Part shown: positions 24,777-33,262 of the stretch, piece after piece | Position numbering within the stretch: the stretch's first letter is position 1 | Layout of the letters: every line of letters starts with the position of its first letter | Assembly: GCA_024235215.1 (NCBI GenBank) | Contig: JACKMU010000001.1 | Coordinates: 248,001-312,000 of the forward strand | Direction: 5' to 3' | From: Chromatiaceae bacterium | GTDB taxonomy: Bacteria; Pseudomonadota; Gammaproteobacteria; Chromatiales; Chromatiaceae | DNA: 64,000 nt | Notes under the pieces: model-generated | What the model saw: only the letters and a program-made list of their open reading frames with translations | Database searches by the model: none | What the model was told of the DNA's origin: nothing | Program-made: the position numbers and the translations under genes

Positions 24777-26189
24777 TCATCGACTGCCGCCCAGACGCGG
24801 GTCGAAGGCATCCCGTACCACATCTGAGAAGAGATTGGCAGCGAGCACCAGGATGAACATGAACAACATGGCAGCCGCGAGTGACCACCAGACGATGGGT
24901 TCACGCGCCATCTCCAGACGGGCGCTGTTGATCATGTTTCCCCAACTGTTCATAGTGGGATCGACACCAATATTGACGTATGACAAAACTGCCTCTGCCA
25001 GAACCAGCCCGGAGAAGTCGAGCACCACCGCAATCAGCACGATATGCAGCACATTGGGCAGAATATGGCGACCGATGATCCGCAGGTGGCTGACGCCAAA
25101 GGCGGTAGCGGCTTGGACATAATCGACCTCGCGCAGCTTCATCGACTCGCCGCGCAGCAACCTGCACAGCCCGGTCCAACTGGTCACCCCGAGAATGATA
25201 CAGAGAAACAACAGGCGCAGATCGGCGCGTTCCACCAGACTGTTGAACTCTTCCTCGTGGTTGCTCATGTATATCTGCAACATCAGAATGGCAGCAGCAA
25301 TGAGCAACACGCCGGGTATCGAATTGAGGGTGGTGTAGATGTACTGAATGATGTCGTCCACCCAGCCACGAAAGTAACCTGCCATGATCCCCAGCAGGAT
25401 CGCGGCAGGCAGCATGACCAGTGTGGTCAGTGTGCCGATCACCAATCCGGTGCGGATGCTCTTGAGCGCCTGGTAAAAGACATCCTCCCCAACCTTGTCG
25501 GTGCCGAGCAGATGATATCTGGAAGCAAGTTCCGCGCTCCAGAAAATCAACACCAGCATCATGCTCAATACCACCAGCACGACACGCCAAGGCACCTCCG
25601 TCCTGTTCTGCAGGACGCGTCTGGCCTGCTCACCAAAGTTGCTGCGCGCAGCAACGGCGAGCAGCATGATAAGCACATTGGCCGAAACCAGACTCACCGC
25701 CACACCCTTGAGGATGCCTAGCGCGCTCAGCCGCAGAATATCCGCCCCCGACTGCTCGGGATCGCTCAGGTGGGCACCAGCATAGCGGAGTCGTGGGAAG
25801 TCGCGAATCGTGCTCCCGTCCGCCAGTTCGATGATCTCTTTGGCATAGAGGTGGGTCGCCAGCGGAGCCGAATAGGTCTTCTCCTGGCGTGCCCGAAGTT
25901 CGGAAACCAGACTGTCGAACAGACTGATCACCTCCGTGGAAGGGATCTTCTCGCCACTCCCGTCACTGGATTGCGCCCAGGGGTGAAAGTGCACTGAGTC
26001 GAGCAGCCCGACCACCAGGTAAAACAGCAACACCACCAGGGTCCCCATCCCTACGCGGCTGCCTACCACCATACCCCAAGGACGCCGCAGATGAGGTTTG
26101 CGCGATGCGTAGATACCGAATGCTAGCGCCAGAAAGAGCAGAAGAAATATGAGCGCGTCGGTCCAGAGCACTACCAGTTGCGCGATCAT
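24777..26189 (-). CDS. ABC importer permease, DppC/YejE type, with long N-terminal extension
   Basis: 470 residues, well above the 290-340 of ordinary DppC/OppC. The C-terminal part (from about 230) is a BPD_transp_1 core with the EAA-like loop DYVQAATAFGVSHLRIIGRHILPN. Before it are two or three additional membrane helices and a large soluble stretch (about residues 68-150, FHPWAQSSDGSGEKIPSTEV onward), probably periplasmic. YejE has a similar but usually shorter N-terminal insert. ATG overlaps the upstream permease stop (ATGA). Confidence 0.9.
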   Translation of the reverse strand: MIAQLVVLWTDALIFLLLFLALAFGIYASRKPHLRRPWGMVVGSRVGMGTLVVLLFYLVVGLLDSVHFHPWAQSSDGSGEKIPSTEVISLFDSLVSELRARQEKTYSAPLATHLYAKEIIELADGSTIRDFPRLRYAGAHLSDPEQSGADILRLSALGILKGVAVSLVSANVLIMLLAVAARSNFGEQARRVLQNRTEVPWRVVLVVLSMMLVLIFWSAELASRYHLLGTDKVGEDVFYQALKSIRTGLVIGTLTTLVMLPAAILLGIMAGYFRGWVDDIIQYIYTTLNSIPGVLLIAAAILMLQIYMSNHEEEFNSLVERADLRLLFLCIILGVTSWTGLCRLLRGESMKLREVDYVQAATAFGVSHLRIIGRHILPNVLHIVLIAVVLDFSGLVLAEAVLSYVNIGVDPTMNSWGNMINSARLEMAREPIVWWSLAAAMLFMFILVLAANLFSDVVRDAFDPRLGGSR

Positions 26190-27163
26190 GACAAACGTAC
26201 TCGCGGATCCACCAGGGTATAGGAGATATCTGTCAGCAGCAGACCGAGGATGTAGAGCACCGAACCCAAAAATACCATCGAACGCACAATGGCAAAATCC
26301 TGACTGTCGATCGCATCGATGGTATAGCTACCCAATCCGGGTATACCGAAGAAGGATTCGGTAATCAGGCTCCCCATGAATAGCAGGGGCAGCACCACCA
26401 CGACACCGGTCAGAATCGGAATCATTGCATTCTTCAGTACATGCCGAAAGAGCACCCGTTTTTCCGACAGCCCTTTCGCACGTGCCGTACGGACATAATC
26501 CTTGTTGATCTCTTCAAGAAAAAGCGTTCGGTACCAACGGGTGCCTGAGCCGACACCCCCGATGACACCGATAATCACTGGCAATATCAGAAACTTGATC
26601 GCATCTATGCCGGTATCGTAGCCAGAGATGGGCACCAGATGGAGCAGCTTGCTCACCAGGTACTGGCCGCCGATGATATAGAACAAGCCGGAGATGGACA
26701 TCATCACCACGCAGAGCACCACGCTCCAGAAATCGATGTAGGTGGCACGAAAAAACGCGATCAGCAGTGCATAACTGATGTTGATCAGCAGCCCCACCAG
26801 GAGTACCGGCAGAGCAATCGCCAGGCTCGGCCACATACGTTGCGATATGTCGTAACCGATATCCCGGCCGCTGTCAGAGGAGCCGAAATCGAACTGGAAC
26901 AGTTTTACAGATTTCTGAAAAAAGATGGTATCGGTGACCCTGGCCAACCCTTTGGCAGAGCTGTTGTAAAGTAACGGCAGATGATAACCGCGTTCCCGCT
27001 TCCAATTCTCTACCGCCTCCGGGGTAACCCGCTTCAGTCCAAGATTCATACGCGCCATGTCATCCGGTGAGTTGACCACGAAAAAGAGCAGAAAGGTGAG
27101 GATATTCACGCCTATGAGAATCGGAATCGCATAGAGAATGCGTCTGGCTATATATGCCATCAT
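26186..27163 (-). CDS. ABC importer permease, DppB/YejB type
   Basis: 325 residues with about six membrane helices. N-terminus MMAYIARRILYAIPILIGVN is typical of DppB/OppB permeases; the EAA loop DYVRTARAKGLSEKRVLFRH couples to the ATPase. A large loop follows helix 1 (about residues 32-95). Overlaps the binding-protein stop and the next permease start by four bases each, indicating translational coupling. Confidence 0.94.
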   Translation of the reverse strand: MMAYIARRILYAIPILIGVNILTFLLFFVVNSPDDMARMNLGLKRVTPEAVENWKRERGYHLPLLYNSSAKGLARVTDTIFFQKSVKLFQFDFGSSDSGRDIGYDISQRMWPSLAIALPVLLVGLLINISYALLIAFFRATYIDFWSVVLCVVMMSISGLFYIIGGQYLVSKLLHLVPISGYDTGIDAIKFLILPVIIGVIGGVGSGTRWYRTLFLEEINKDYVRTARAKGLSEKRVLFRHVLKNAMIPILTGVVVVLPLLFMGSLITESFFGIPGLGSYTIDAIDSQDFAIVRSMVFLGSVLYILGLLLTDISYTLVDPRVRLS

Positions 27164-29331
27164 CTGGCGCTACTCCTCTCACGGCGCCGGTAAAGTCTGA
27201 CCGCCGGTACCAACGAGATCAGCAGTACGGCAAGCAGCAGCAACAGTGGCCAGACAATCGGCGGGTTCCACAGCGCGCGCTGACGGGCACGCAGCTCCGG
27301 ATCTATCCACTTGTATTTCAGCGTATTGTTTGCCATGAGATTAGGTTTTACATTGCCGTACCAGGCGTGGGAGAGGGAGAAGGCTTTTGGGAAGAAGCCC
27401 CAGACCCACGGCGCATCGTGCCGCAGTATTTCTACCATCTGGTTGACAATCATCTGGCGTTGCGGGCTGTTCTCCATGTTCTTCATCTGCACAAACAGCT
27501 TATCAAACTCTGGATTGCTGTAATTGGCGGCGTTCTCACCACCATGCTCCACCTTGCCGTTGGGGCCATACAGCAGAAACAGAAAATTCTCCGGGTCCGG
27601 GTAGTCGGCATTCCAACCCCACATGAATATCTGACCGGTACCCTCGCGCATCTTCTCCTGAAAACGGTTGTAGTCGCTGGCACGGATCACCAACTCCACC
27701 CCGAGTTTCGCAAACTGCTTGCGCATCCAGTTCAGCCGCGCTTTTCCATCTGGCCCGGCAGAGGTGGTGTCATAGTAGAGGATCAAGGATTTTCCGGTTA
27801 CCGGATCTCTGCCGCCCGGATAGCCTGCCTGCCGCATCAGCGCTTGCGCCTGCGCTATTCCCTTGCGACGAACCTTCCCTCCATGCAGTTCGTAGACGTA
27901 GCGGTTGATTTCATCCGTACCGGCTCTGTTCCCGAAAATGCCGGGGGGTATAGGCCCCTGCGCTGCGACGCCGCGCCCGTTATTGAAAATAGAGATGTAC
28001 TCTTCAAAATCCATGGCAATGGAAATTGCCTGCCGCAACAGGCGCGCCGGCTCGCTGTCACCGCCAACCACCGGATCAAGCAGGTTAAAGCCCATATAGA
28101 ACACCGAGGCTGTCACCGCGGTATTCAGATGGATACCCTTCTCGATCATCGGATCGGTCAGACCCACTTCACCTTGGGTGGAGAAGCGCACTGCCTGGTC
28201 AAAACTGTCTGAGGAGATGCCGGAGGTGTCGTAGTAGCCCTGCAGAAACTTGCTCCAGTATGGAATCGACTCTTTTTCCAGACTGAAGATGGCGCGCTCG
28301 ATAAACGGCAGCGGCTGACCCGCGCGTTCTAGCAGCGCGCTCTCCCGGTCACCCGGCGCACCCTCCAACGGGTAGTTTTCGCCATGAAAGTTGGGATTGA
28401 CAGCGAGCACCATGCGCAGGTTCGGATTGTTCTCCTCCAGCATGTAAGGACCGCTGCCAAGTGGGTACCAGTTCAGAGTGATATTGCGCTTTTTCAGACC
28501 GGGCTGTGAATAGAAGGCCTCGGCTTCCCAGGGCATCGGGGAAAAAAAAGGCATTGCCAACCAGTAGATGAACTGGGGGTACTTTCCCCGGAGACGGATG
28601 CGAAAACTGTATCTGTCCAGGAGTTCCACGCCCGGGATCTCATACGAGCGTAAATCGAAGTAAGTGTCACTACCATCGGCATCTCCCTGTTGCCGCTGTT
28701 GCAGCTCGCTCAGCTCCTTGCGATAGTCGGAAAAACCGACGATATATTCACCGATGATACCGGCAATAGGGGAGTTCAGGCTGGGAGAGGCCAGTCGCTT
28801 GATCTGGTAGATGAAATCCTCCGCAGTCACTTCCCGGGTCCCGGTCAATGGAAAATCAGCCAGCGTATTTGAACGTGCAATCTGTCTTGAATCGAGATGA
28901 TGGTAACTGTAGGCACCGCTGCTGTCGGTTGCCAGTGCCGGATGAGGTTGGTAAAGCATGCCTCGCCGGATGGTGATCTCGTATTCGCTGAATGCTATTT
29001 TGCTACTTAGCGCCTGGTCGGGCAGATGGGCTCCCGCCGCATCGTAGTAGCGTACGACAGGCAGACGTTCCGCGGCCAGTGGTACCAGCTCGTAGGGCCT
29101 TTTCAGGAAATGATACTGCAGTAGCGGCTCGTAAATCTGGGCGATAAACTCGTACTCGTTGGAGCTGTAGGCACGTGCTGGATCCAGATGCTTAGGCCGC
29201 TCCGAAAACGAACTGTAAAGGATATTCGCCGTCGACTCCGCAGCCGGATAAGGATTGTTCCAGCTGGTACCGCTGCAGCCGCTTACCAGCGACAGGATTA
29301 GTAGCCAGCCTGCCCAGCATATTGTTTTCAT
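27160..29331 (-). CDS. Family 5 solute-binding lipoprotein with C-terminal membrane helix
   Basis: About 723 residues from ATG 29331, which has AGGG four bases upstream; an in-frame ATG at 29355 is possible. Lipoprotein signal KTICWAGWLLILSLVSGC. The body matches SBP_bac_5 (oligopeptide/nickel type): PKHLDPARAYSSNEYEFIAQ, YPLGSGPYMLEENNPN, FYMGFNLLDPV, FMWGWNADYPDPENFLFL. Unlike typical family members the C-terminus carries a strong membrane helix (VWPLLLLLAVLLISLVPAVR) followed by a basic tail, so the protein may be held in the inner membrane at both ends. First gene of the operon with both permeases and the double ATPase. Confidence 0.92.
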   Translation of the reverse strand: MKTICWAGWLLILSLVSGCSGTSWNNPYPAAESTANILYSSFSERPKHLDPARAYSSNEYEFIAQIYEPLLQYHFLKRPYELVPLAAERLPVVRYYDAAGAHLPDQALSSKIAFSEYEITIRRGMLYQPHPALATDSSGAYSYHHLDSRQIARSNTLADFPLTGTREVTAEDFIYQIKRLASPSLNSPIAGIIGEYIVGFSDYRKELSELQQRQQGDADGSDTYFDLRSYEIPGVELLDRYSFRIRLRGKYPQFIYWLAMPFFSPMPWEAEAFYSQPGLKKRNITLNWYPLGSGPYMLEENNPNLRMVLAVNPNFHGENYPLEGAPGDRESALLERAGQPLPFIERAIFSLEKESIPYWSKFLQGYYDTSGISSDSFDQAVRFSTQGEVGLTDPMIEKGIHLNTAVTASVFYMGFNLLDPVVGGDSEPARLLRQAISIAMDFEEYISIFNNGRGVAAQGPIPPGIFGNRAGTDEINRYVYELHGGKVRRKGIAQAQALMRQAGYPGGRDPVTGKSLILYYDTTSAGPDGKARLNWMRKQFAKLGVELVIRASDYNRFQEKMREGTGQIFMWGWNADYPDPENFLFLLYGPNGKVEHGGENAANYSNPEFDKLFVQMKNMENSPQRQMIVNQMVEILRHDAPWVWGFFPKAFSLSHAWYGNVKPNLMANNTLKYKWIDPELRARQRALWNPPIVWPLLLLLAVLLISLVPAVRLYRRRERSSAR

Positions 29332-29691
29332 CAGCCCTGTCTGGTACTTGGCCATTGATTTACCGCATGGACATAGTCGAAACGCATTGTAACCAAAAGC
29401 GCCTGTGAATGTTGCCGTTTTACACAGCACAAGGTGCAATCGGATGCATCCGCTATGACGACTGCTGCGCTGGTGCGGGAGCTGTGATCATGCACAGTTA
29501 CATCAACCCGACTAAGAAAAGAACCTTTCCATGGCGATTTTAATCCGCGCAATGGATAGAATACACCACAGCACTGAAGCCGGAAGAAAGCGACTTGTAT
29601 GCGGCCTCCCGATGCGCTGTTCCATCAGGCAGTACAAGCTCGCTCCCCCTGGTGCACTGGCTGGAAATTCGCCACACTTTTAGGAGCAATC
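29332..29691. other. Divergent promoter region between the ABC operon and fabI
   Basis: 360 bases. No gene supported; open frames here are upstream extensions of the binding protein and fabI. The end carries the fabI ribosome site (TAGGAG, 29681-29686). No clear operator recognised. Confidence 0.5.
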
Positions 29692-30468
29692 ATGGGCTTT
29701 TTACAAGACAAACGCATACTGATAACCGGGGTGGCAAGCAACCGCTCCATTGCCTGGGGTACCGCGCTGGCCATGCACCGGGAGGGCGCCCAACTCGCTT
29801 TCACTTACCAGACCGACAAGCTGAAACCACGCGTAGAGCAGATGGCCGCCGAGCTGGATTCATCCATCGCCCTGCCGCTGGATGTTACCTCCGACGAAGA
29901 GATAGCGGCGTTGTTCAAAAATCTGGGGGATGTCTGGGATGGACTGGATGGCATTGTCCACTCGATTGGTTTCGCCCCCAGGGACCAACTCGAAGGAAGC
30001 TATGTGGATTCGGTAACGCGTGAAGGTTTCGCCATTGCCCATGATATCAGTGCTTACAGTTTCGCTGCGCTGGCGAAAGCGGGCCGGGAGATGATGCAGG
30101 GAAGAGCTGGTGCCCTGCTTACCATGTCCTATCTCGGCGCGGTGCGCACTATTCCAAACTACAACGTAATGGGAATCGCCAAAGCCAGTCTGGAGGCGAA
30201 TGTCCGCTATCTGGCTGACGCACTGGGCCCTGTGGGAACGCGAGTCAACGGGATTTCGGCAGGACCGATACGTACCCTCGCCTCGGCTGGAATTTCCGGT
30301 TTCAAAAGCATGCTCTCCGAAGCGGAAAAGAAGAACCCACTGCGCAGAAACGTCACGATCGAGGAGGTGGGAAATACCGCTGCTTTCCTCTGCTCAGATC
30401 TGGCATCGGGGATCACCGGCGACATCGTCTACGTGGATGCCGGCTACCATATCCTGGGCATCGCCTGA
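29692..30468 (+). CDS. fabI: Enoyl-[acyl-carrier-protein] reductase (NADH) FabI
   Basis: 258 residues from ATG 29692, six bases after a TAGGAG site. Short-chain reductase fold; last reductive step of each fatty-acid elongation cycle. Visible: MGFLQDKRILITGVASNRSI (cofactor loop of FabI), and the catalytic Tyr-x6-Lys in IPNYNVMGIAKASLEA with another conserved Tyr in MSYLGAVR. Ends at a strong bidirectional terminator facing ppiD. Confidence 0.98.
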   Translation: MGFLQDKRILITGVASNRSIAWGTALAMHREGAQLAFTYQTDKLKPRVEQMAAELDSSIALPLDVTSDEEIAALFKNLGDVWDGLDGIVHSIGFAPRDQLEGSYVDSVTREGFAIAHDISAYSFAALAKAGREMMQGRAGALLTMSYLGAVRTIPNYNVMGIAKASLEANVRYLADALGPVGTRVNGISAGPIRTLASAGISGFKSMLSEAEKKNPLRRNVTIEEVGNTAAFLCSDLASGITGDIVYVDAGYHILGIA

Positions 30469-30479
30469 ACTGCTCCCGG

Positions 30480-30513
30480 AAAAAAGCGGTGGCCAGTACT
30501 GGTCGCCGCTTTT
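30480..30513. terminator. Bidirectional rho-independent terminator between fabI and ppiD
   Basis: AAAAAGCGG ... CCGCTTTT stem extended by GCCAG/CTGG with a G-T pair and a 2-base apex; flanked by A-run on the left and T-run on the right, so it can act for both converging genes. Confidence 0.85.
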
Positions 30514-30586
30514 CCTGTTGACCGCTATCGGGCGGAGCACCTTCCTGATGACATTTCACCGTGCTGAGCACTTAACCGTGTGACCG

Positions 30587-32491
30587 TCACTCTCTTTTAC
30601 TGATGACTATATCGGCGCGCGCTTTGAGATTCTCAATGAGGTGTTGATAGTAGCTCTGCCCGCGCGACCGCTGCAGTGCATTTTTCAATGCTGCTGTGCC
30701 ACCAATCCGTTCTGCATCCTTGTCATCGCCATCCACGACACCCTTCAGCGCAAGCACCACAAAATTACCATTGCTCAACTGAGCTTCACCATAACTGCTG
30801 GCACCATCGACCGGTCTCGGCAGTCGGAACAGGCTGGTCACCAGTTCGGGAGGGAGTGTGGTATCGTTGCGAGCAACTCCATCCACGTCGATCACCTGCA
30901 ATCCAGCCCCATTCGCCAGCGAATCCATGTTTTCACCCTTGGTGAGTGCTTCGAGCATCTCTTTTCCTTTGGTCGACGCGAGCTCGGCTGCCGACTTGGA
31001 CTTAAGCTTGTCGATGATCTCGGTACGCACTTCCTCGAGCGGCCGTAGCGATGACTCTTCGTGTTCGTTTACCCGCAGCACCAGGATGTGTTCAGGTCCA
31101 AGCTCGATTGCCTCACTGTTACGGCGTTCCAATAGCACGTCGTCACTGAAAGCCGCGCCTGTTACCTTGCTGGATGCAAACAGACCACTCGCTCCGCTGC
31201 GCTCTATCCAATCGCTCGTCTTGACCTCTATGCCAAGCGCGTCGGCCGCAGGCCGCAGGCTGTCAGGATCCTCATAGGTAAGATCACTCAACCGCTCAGC
31301 ATATTCGTAAAACAGTTTCTCCGCCTCGTTTTTAAGATAAGCGGTTTTTATCTGATCCCGTACTTGATCGTAGCTCTTGCCACTCGCTTCCTGAACTGCC
31401 GTCAATTTGATGAGGTGATAACCAAAGGAGCTCTTGACCGGTTCACTGACTTCACCCACAGACATCGAAAACGCTGCATCCTCGAAAGCAGTGTCCATGA
31501 CACCCCGATCGAAATAGCCCAAGTCACCTCCTGCATCGGCGGAGCCGGGATCCTGTGAGAGCGCTTTCGCCACCGTGGCAAACTCTTCCCCGCCTCGAAT
31601 CCGCTCGAGCGCCTTCTCCGCCTGAGCCAATGCTTCGGCGTCTCCAGTACCGCCTTCCCCGGTTGCGAAAAGAATATGGCTGGCGCGGCGACGTTCAGCG
31701 GTCACATACTCACTCTTGTGCTGCTCGTAGTATCCAAGAAGTGACTCCTCATCTGACTTGAGCGTAGTGGAGAGATTATCGATATTGAGCTCAATATAGT
31801 CGACCTTGATCCTCTCCGGCGCCATAAACGTCGCCTGCTCTGCCTGGTAATAACGCTGCACATCGGCATCCGCAATCTCGACAGAACTCTCGTACTTCGT
31901 TGCAGGAAATGTCACATAAGAGGCATTGCGGCGCTGCATCTGCAGCCTCACCAGATCACGCAACTCAGTATCGGTGGTAATTTCCGTCCCACTCACCCCC
32001 CGGGAGAGTTGCTCGGTAACCAGTGATTGTCTCACCTGGGCTTCAAATCCAACCGGGGTAAAACCCTGGCTGCGTAGTGCGCGTTCATACACCTCGTTGT
32101 TGAATTGGCCACCGGCAGAGAAAGCCGGAATGCTATCGATGTAAGATCTAACCAGTGCATCAGCAGTGCTCAATCCCATTGAACTCGTAGCCTGAACCAG
32201 AAGCCGCTCTTTGATCAAACTCTGCAGAAACTCTTCACGTAGCAGGCCGTCATCAATCAGTTCTGGGCGATAGTTGCTGCCGAGTTGATCGCGTATCCGT
32301 TGTCGAAACTGGCGGAAGCCATTTTCGAACTCACGTTCAGATATATCCTGACCATTGACCGATGCCACATTCAGTGTCGATCCGCCATCGATATAGGAGC
32401 TGATGCCCCAAAGCGCAAAAGGCACGCTGATTAGTATTACGATGAACCAGGCTACCCAGCCCTGTGCACGTTCCCGGATTTCCTGAAGCAT
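30587..32491 (-). CDS. ppiD: PpiD-like inner-membrane peptidyl-prolyl isomerase / chaperone
   Basis: 634 residues. One N-terminal membrane anchor (GWVAWFIVILISVPFALWGI), SurA-type N-terminal chaperone region (residues 35-225), one parvulin domain near residues 265-365 (RASHILFATGEGGTGDAEAL ... GGDLGYFDRGVMDTAFEDA) and a C-terminal chaperone segment. It helps fold secreted proteins as they leave the Sec translocon. Gene order hupB - tRNAs - ppiD as in many gammaproteobacteria. Confidence 0.96.
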   Translation of the reverse strand: MLQEIRERAQGWVAWFIVILISVPFALWGISSYIDGGSTLNVASVNGQDISEREFENGFRQFRQRIRDQLGSNYRPELIDDGLLREEFLQSLIKERLLVQATSSMGLSTADALVRSYIDSIPAFSAGGQFNNEVYERALRSQGFTPVGFEAQVRQSLVTEQLSRGVSGTEITTDTELRDLVRLQMQRRNASYVTFPATKYESSVEIADADVQRYYQAEQATFMAPERIKVDYIELNIDNLSTTLKSDEESLLGYYEQHKSEYVTAERRRASHILFATGEGGTGDAEALAQAEKALERIRGGEEFATVAKALSQDPGSADAGGDLGYFDRGVMDTAFEDAAFSMSVGEVSEPVKSSFGYHLIKLTAVQEASGKSYDQVRDQIKTAYLKNEAEKLFYEYAERLSDLTYEDPDSLRPAADALGIEVKTSDWIERSGASGLFASSKVTGAAFSDDVLLERRNSEAIELGPEHILVLRVNEHEESSLRPLEEVRTEIIDKLKSKSAAELASTKGKEMLEALTKGENMDSLANGAGLQVIDVDGVARNDTTLPPELVTSLFRLPRPVDGASSYGEAQLSNGNFVVLALKGVVDGDDKDAERIGGTAALKNALQRSRGQSYYQHLIENLKARADIVISKRE

Positions 32492-32526
32492 TTGATCTCT
32501 CTTGATAGCAGAACCAGAAATAAAAA

Positions 32527-32549
32527 CGGGGCATCATGTGGATGCCCCG
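32527..32549 (-). terminator. Rho-independent terminator after the hupB-tRNA unit
   Basis: On the minus strand CGGGGCATC pairs with GATGCCCCG around a 5-base loop and is followed by TTTTTA. It lies 17 bases past the tRNA-Asp 3' end and before ppiD. Confidence 0.85.
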
Positions 32550-32565
32550 CGTCTCTTCTCAGGTC

Positions 32566-32642
32566 TGGCGGAGCGGACGGGGCTCGAACCCGCGACCCCC
32601 GGCGTGACAGGCCGGTATTCTAACCAACTGAACTACCGCTCC
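32566..32642 (-). tRNA. tRNA-Asp (GTC)
   Basis: 77 bases with encoded CCA. Acceptor GGAGCGG/CCGCTCC, D arm AGTTCAGTTGG, anticodon loop CTGTCAC (GTC), T arm GCGGGTTCGAGCCCCGT. Six bases downstream of tRNA-Val on the same strand. Confidence 0.98.
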
Positions 32643-32648
32643 AGATTG

Positions 32649-32724
32649 TGGTGGGCGCTGCAGGGATCGAACCTGCGACCCTCGCCTTGTAAGGGCGATG
32701 CTCTCCCAGCTGAGCTAAGCGCCC
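32649..32724 (-). tRNA. tRNA-Val (TAC)
   Basis: 76 bases with encoded CCA. Acceptor GGGCGCT/AGCGCCC, D arm TAGCTCAGCTGGGAGAGC, anticodon loop CTTACAA (TAC), T arm GCAGGTTCGATCCCTGC. Lies 13 bases after the hupB stop, so it is probably processed from the same transcript. Confidence 0.98.
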
Positions 32725-32737
32725 TCAAGAAGGCCCG

Positions 32738-33010
32738 TCAGTTTACGGCATCCTTGAGTGCTTTACCAGCTTTGAATGCCGGATTCTTGGACGCCTTTAT
32801 TTCGATCGTGGCACCAGTCTGCGGATTCCGACCAGTCCGAGCTGCACGCTCCCTGACCGAGAAAGAGCCGAATCCAACCACATTCACCTGGTCGCCAGCC
32901 TTGAGCGCATTAGTAACGGCCTGGATCAAACCATCAAGCGCACGATTAGCCGCAGCCTTGGAGATATCTGCGCTCTCAGCCATCACATCGACCAACTCCG
33001 TCTTATTCAT
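32738..33010 (-). CDS. hupB: DNA-binding protein HU-beta
   Basis: 90 residues, the HU length. MNKTELVDVMAESADISKAA helix-turn-helix dimer part and the DNA arm GFGSFSVRERAARTGRNPQT with the conserved proline. HU bends and compacts DNA. Follows lon in the conserved lon-hupB-ppiD order with a 252-base gap that can carry its own promoter. Confidence 0.98.
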   Translation of the reverse strand: MNKTELVDVMAESADISKAAANRALDGLIQAVTNALKAGDQVNVVGFGSFSVRERAARTGRNPQTGATIEIKASKNPAFKAGKALKDAVN

Positions 33011-33262
33011 TATACCTGCCTCCCCTTTGTAGAGTTCACGAATGATCTCCAGCAGCCCATTAGCCGGAACTCAAACGCCTATAAAATTCGGTGTAAAAAA
33101 TGGGCCCAATTTATAACAGCCCCCTCAATTAGGTGTCAAGGTAATCCAGTAAGCAATGATCAACTTTATTCTTCAATAATGAGTGGGGTGTCGCAGGTCG
33201 AAACGGGAACGCCAGCAATAGCGTGCGTGCGCGGCGAAAGTAACATTTTTTTGGCCTGATTA

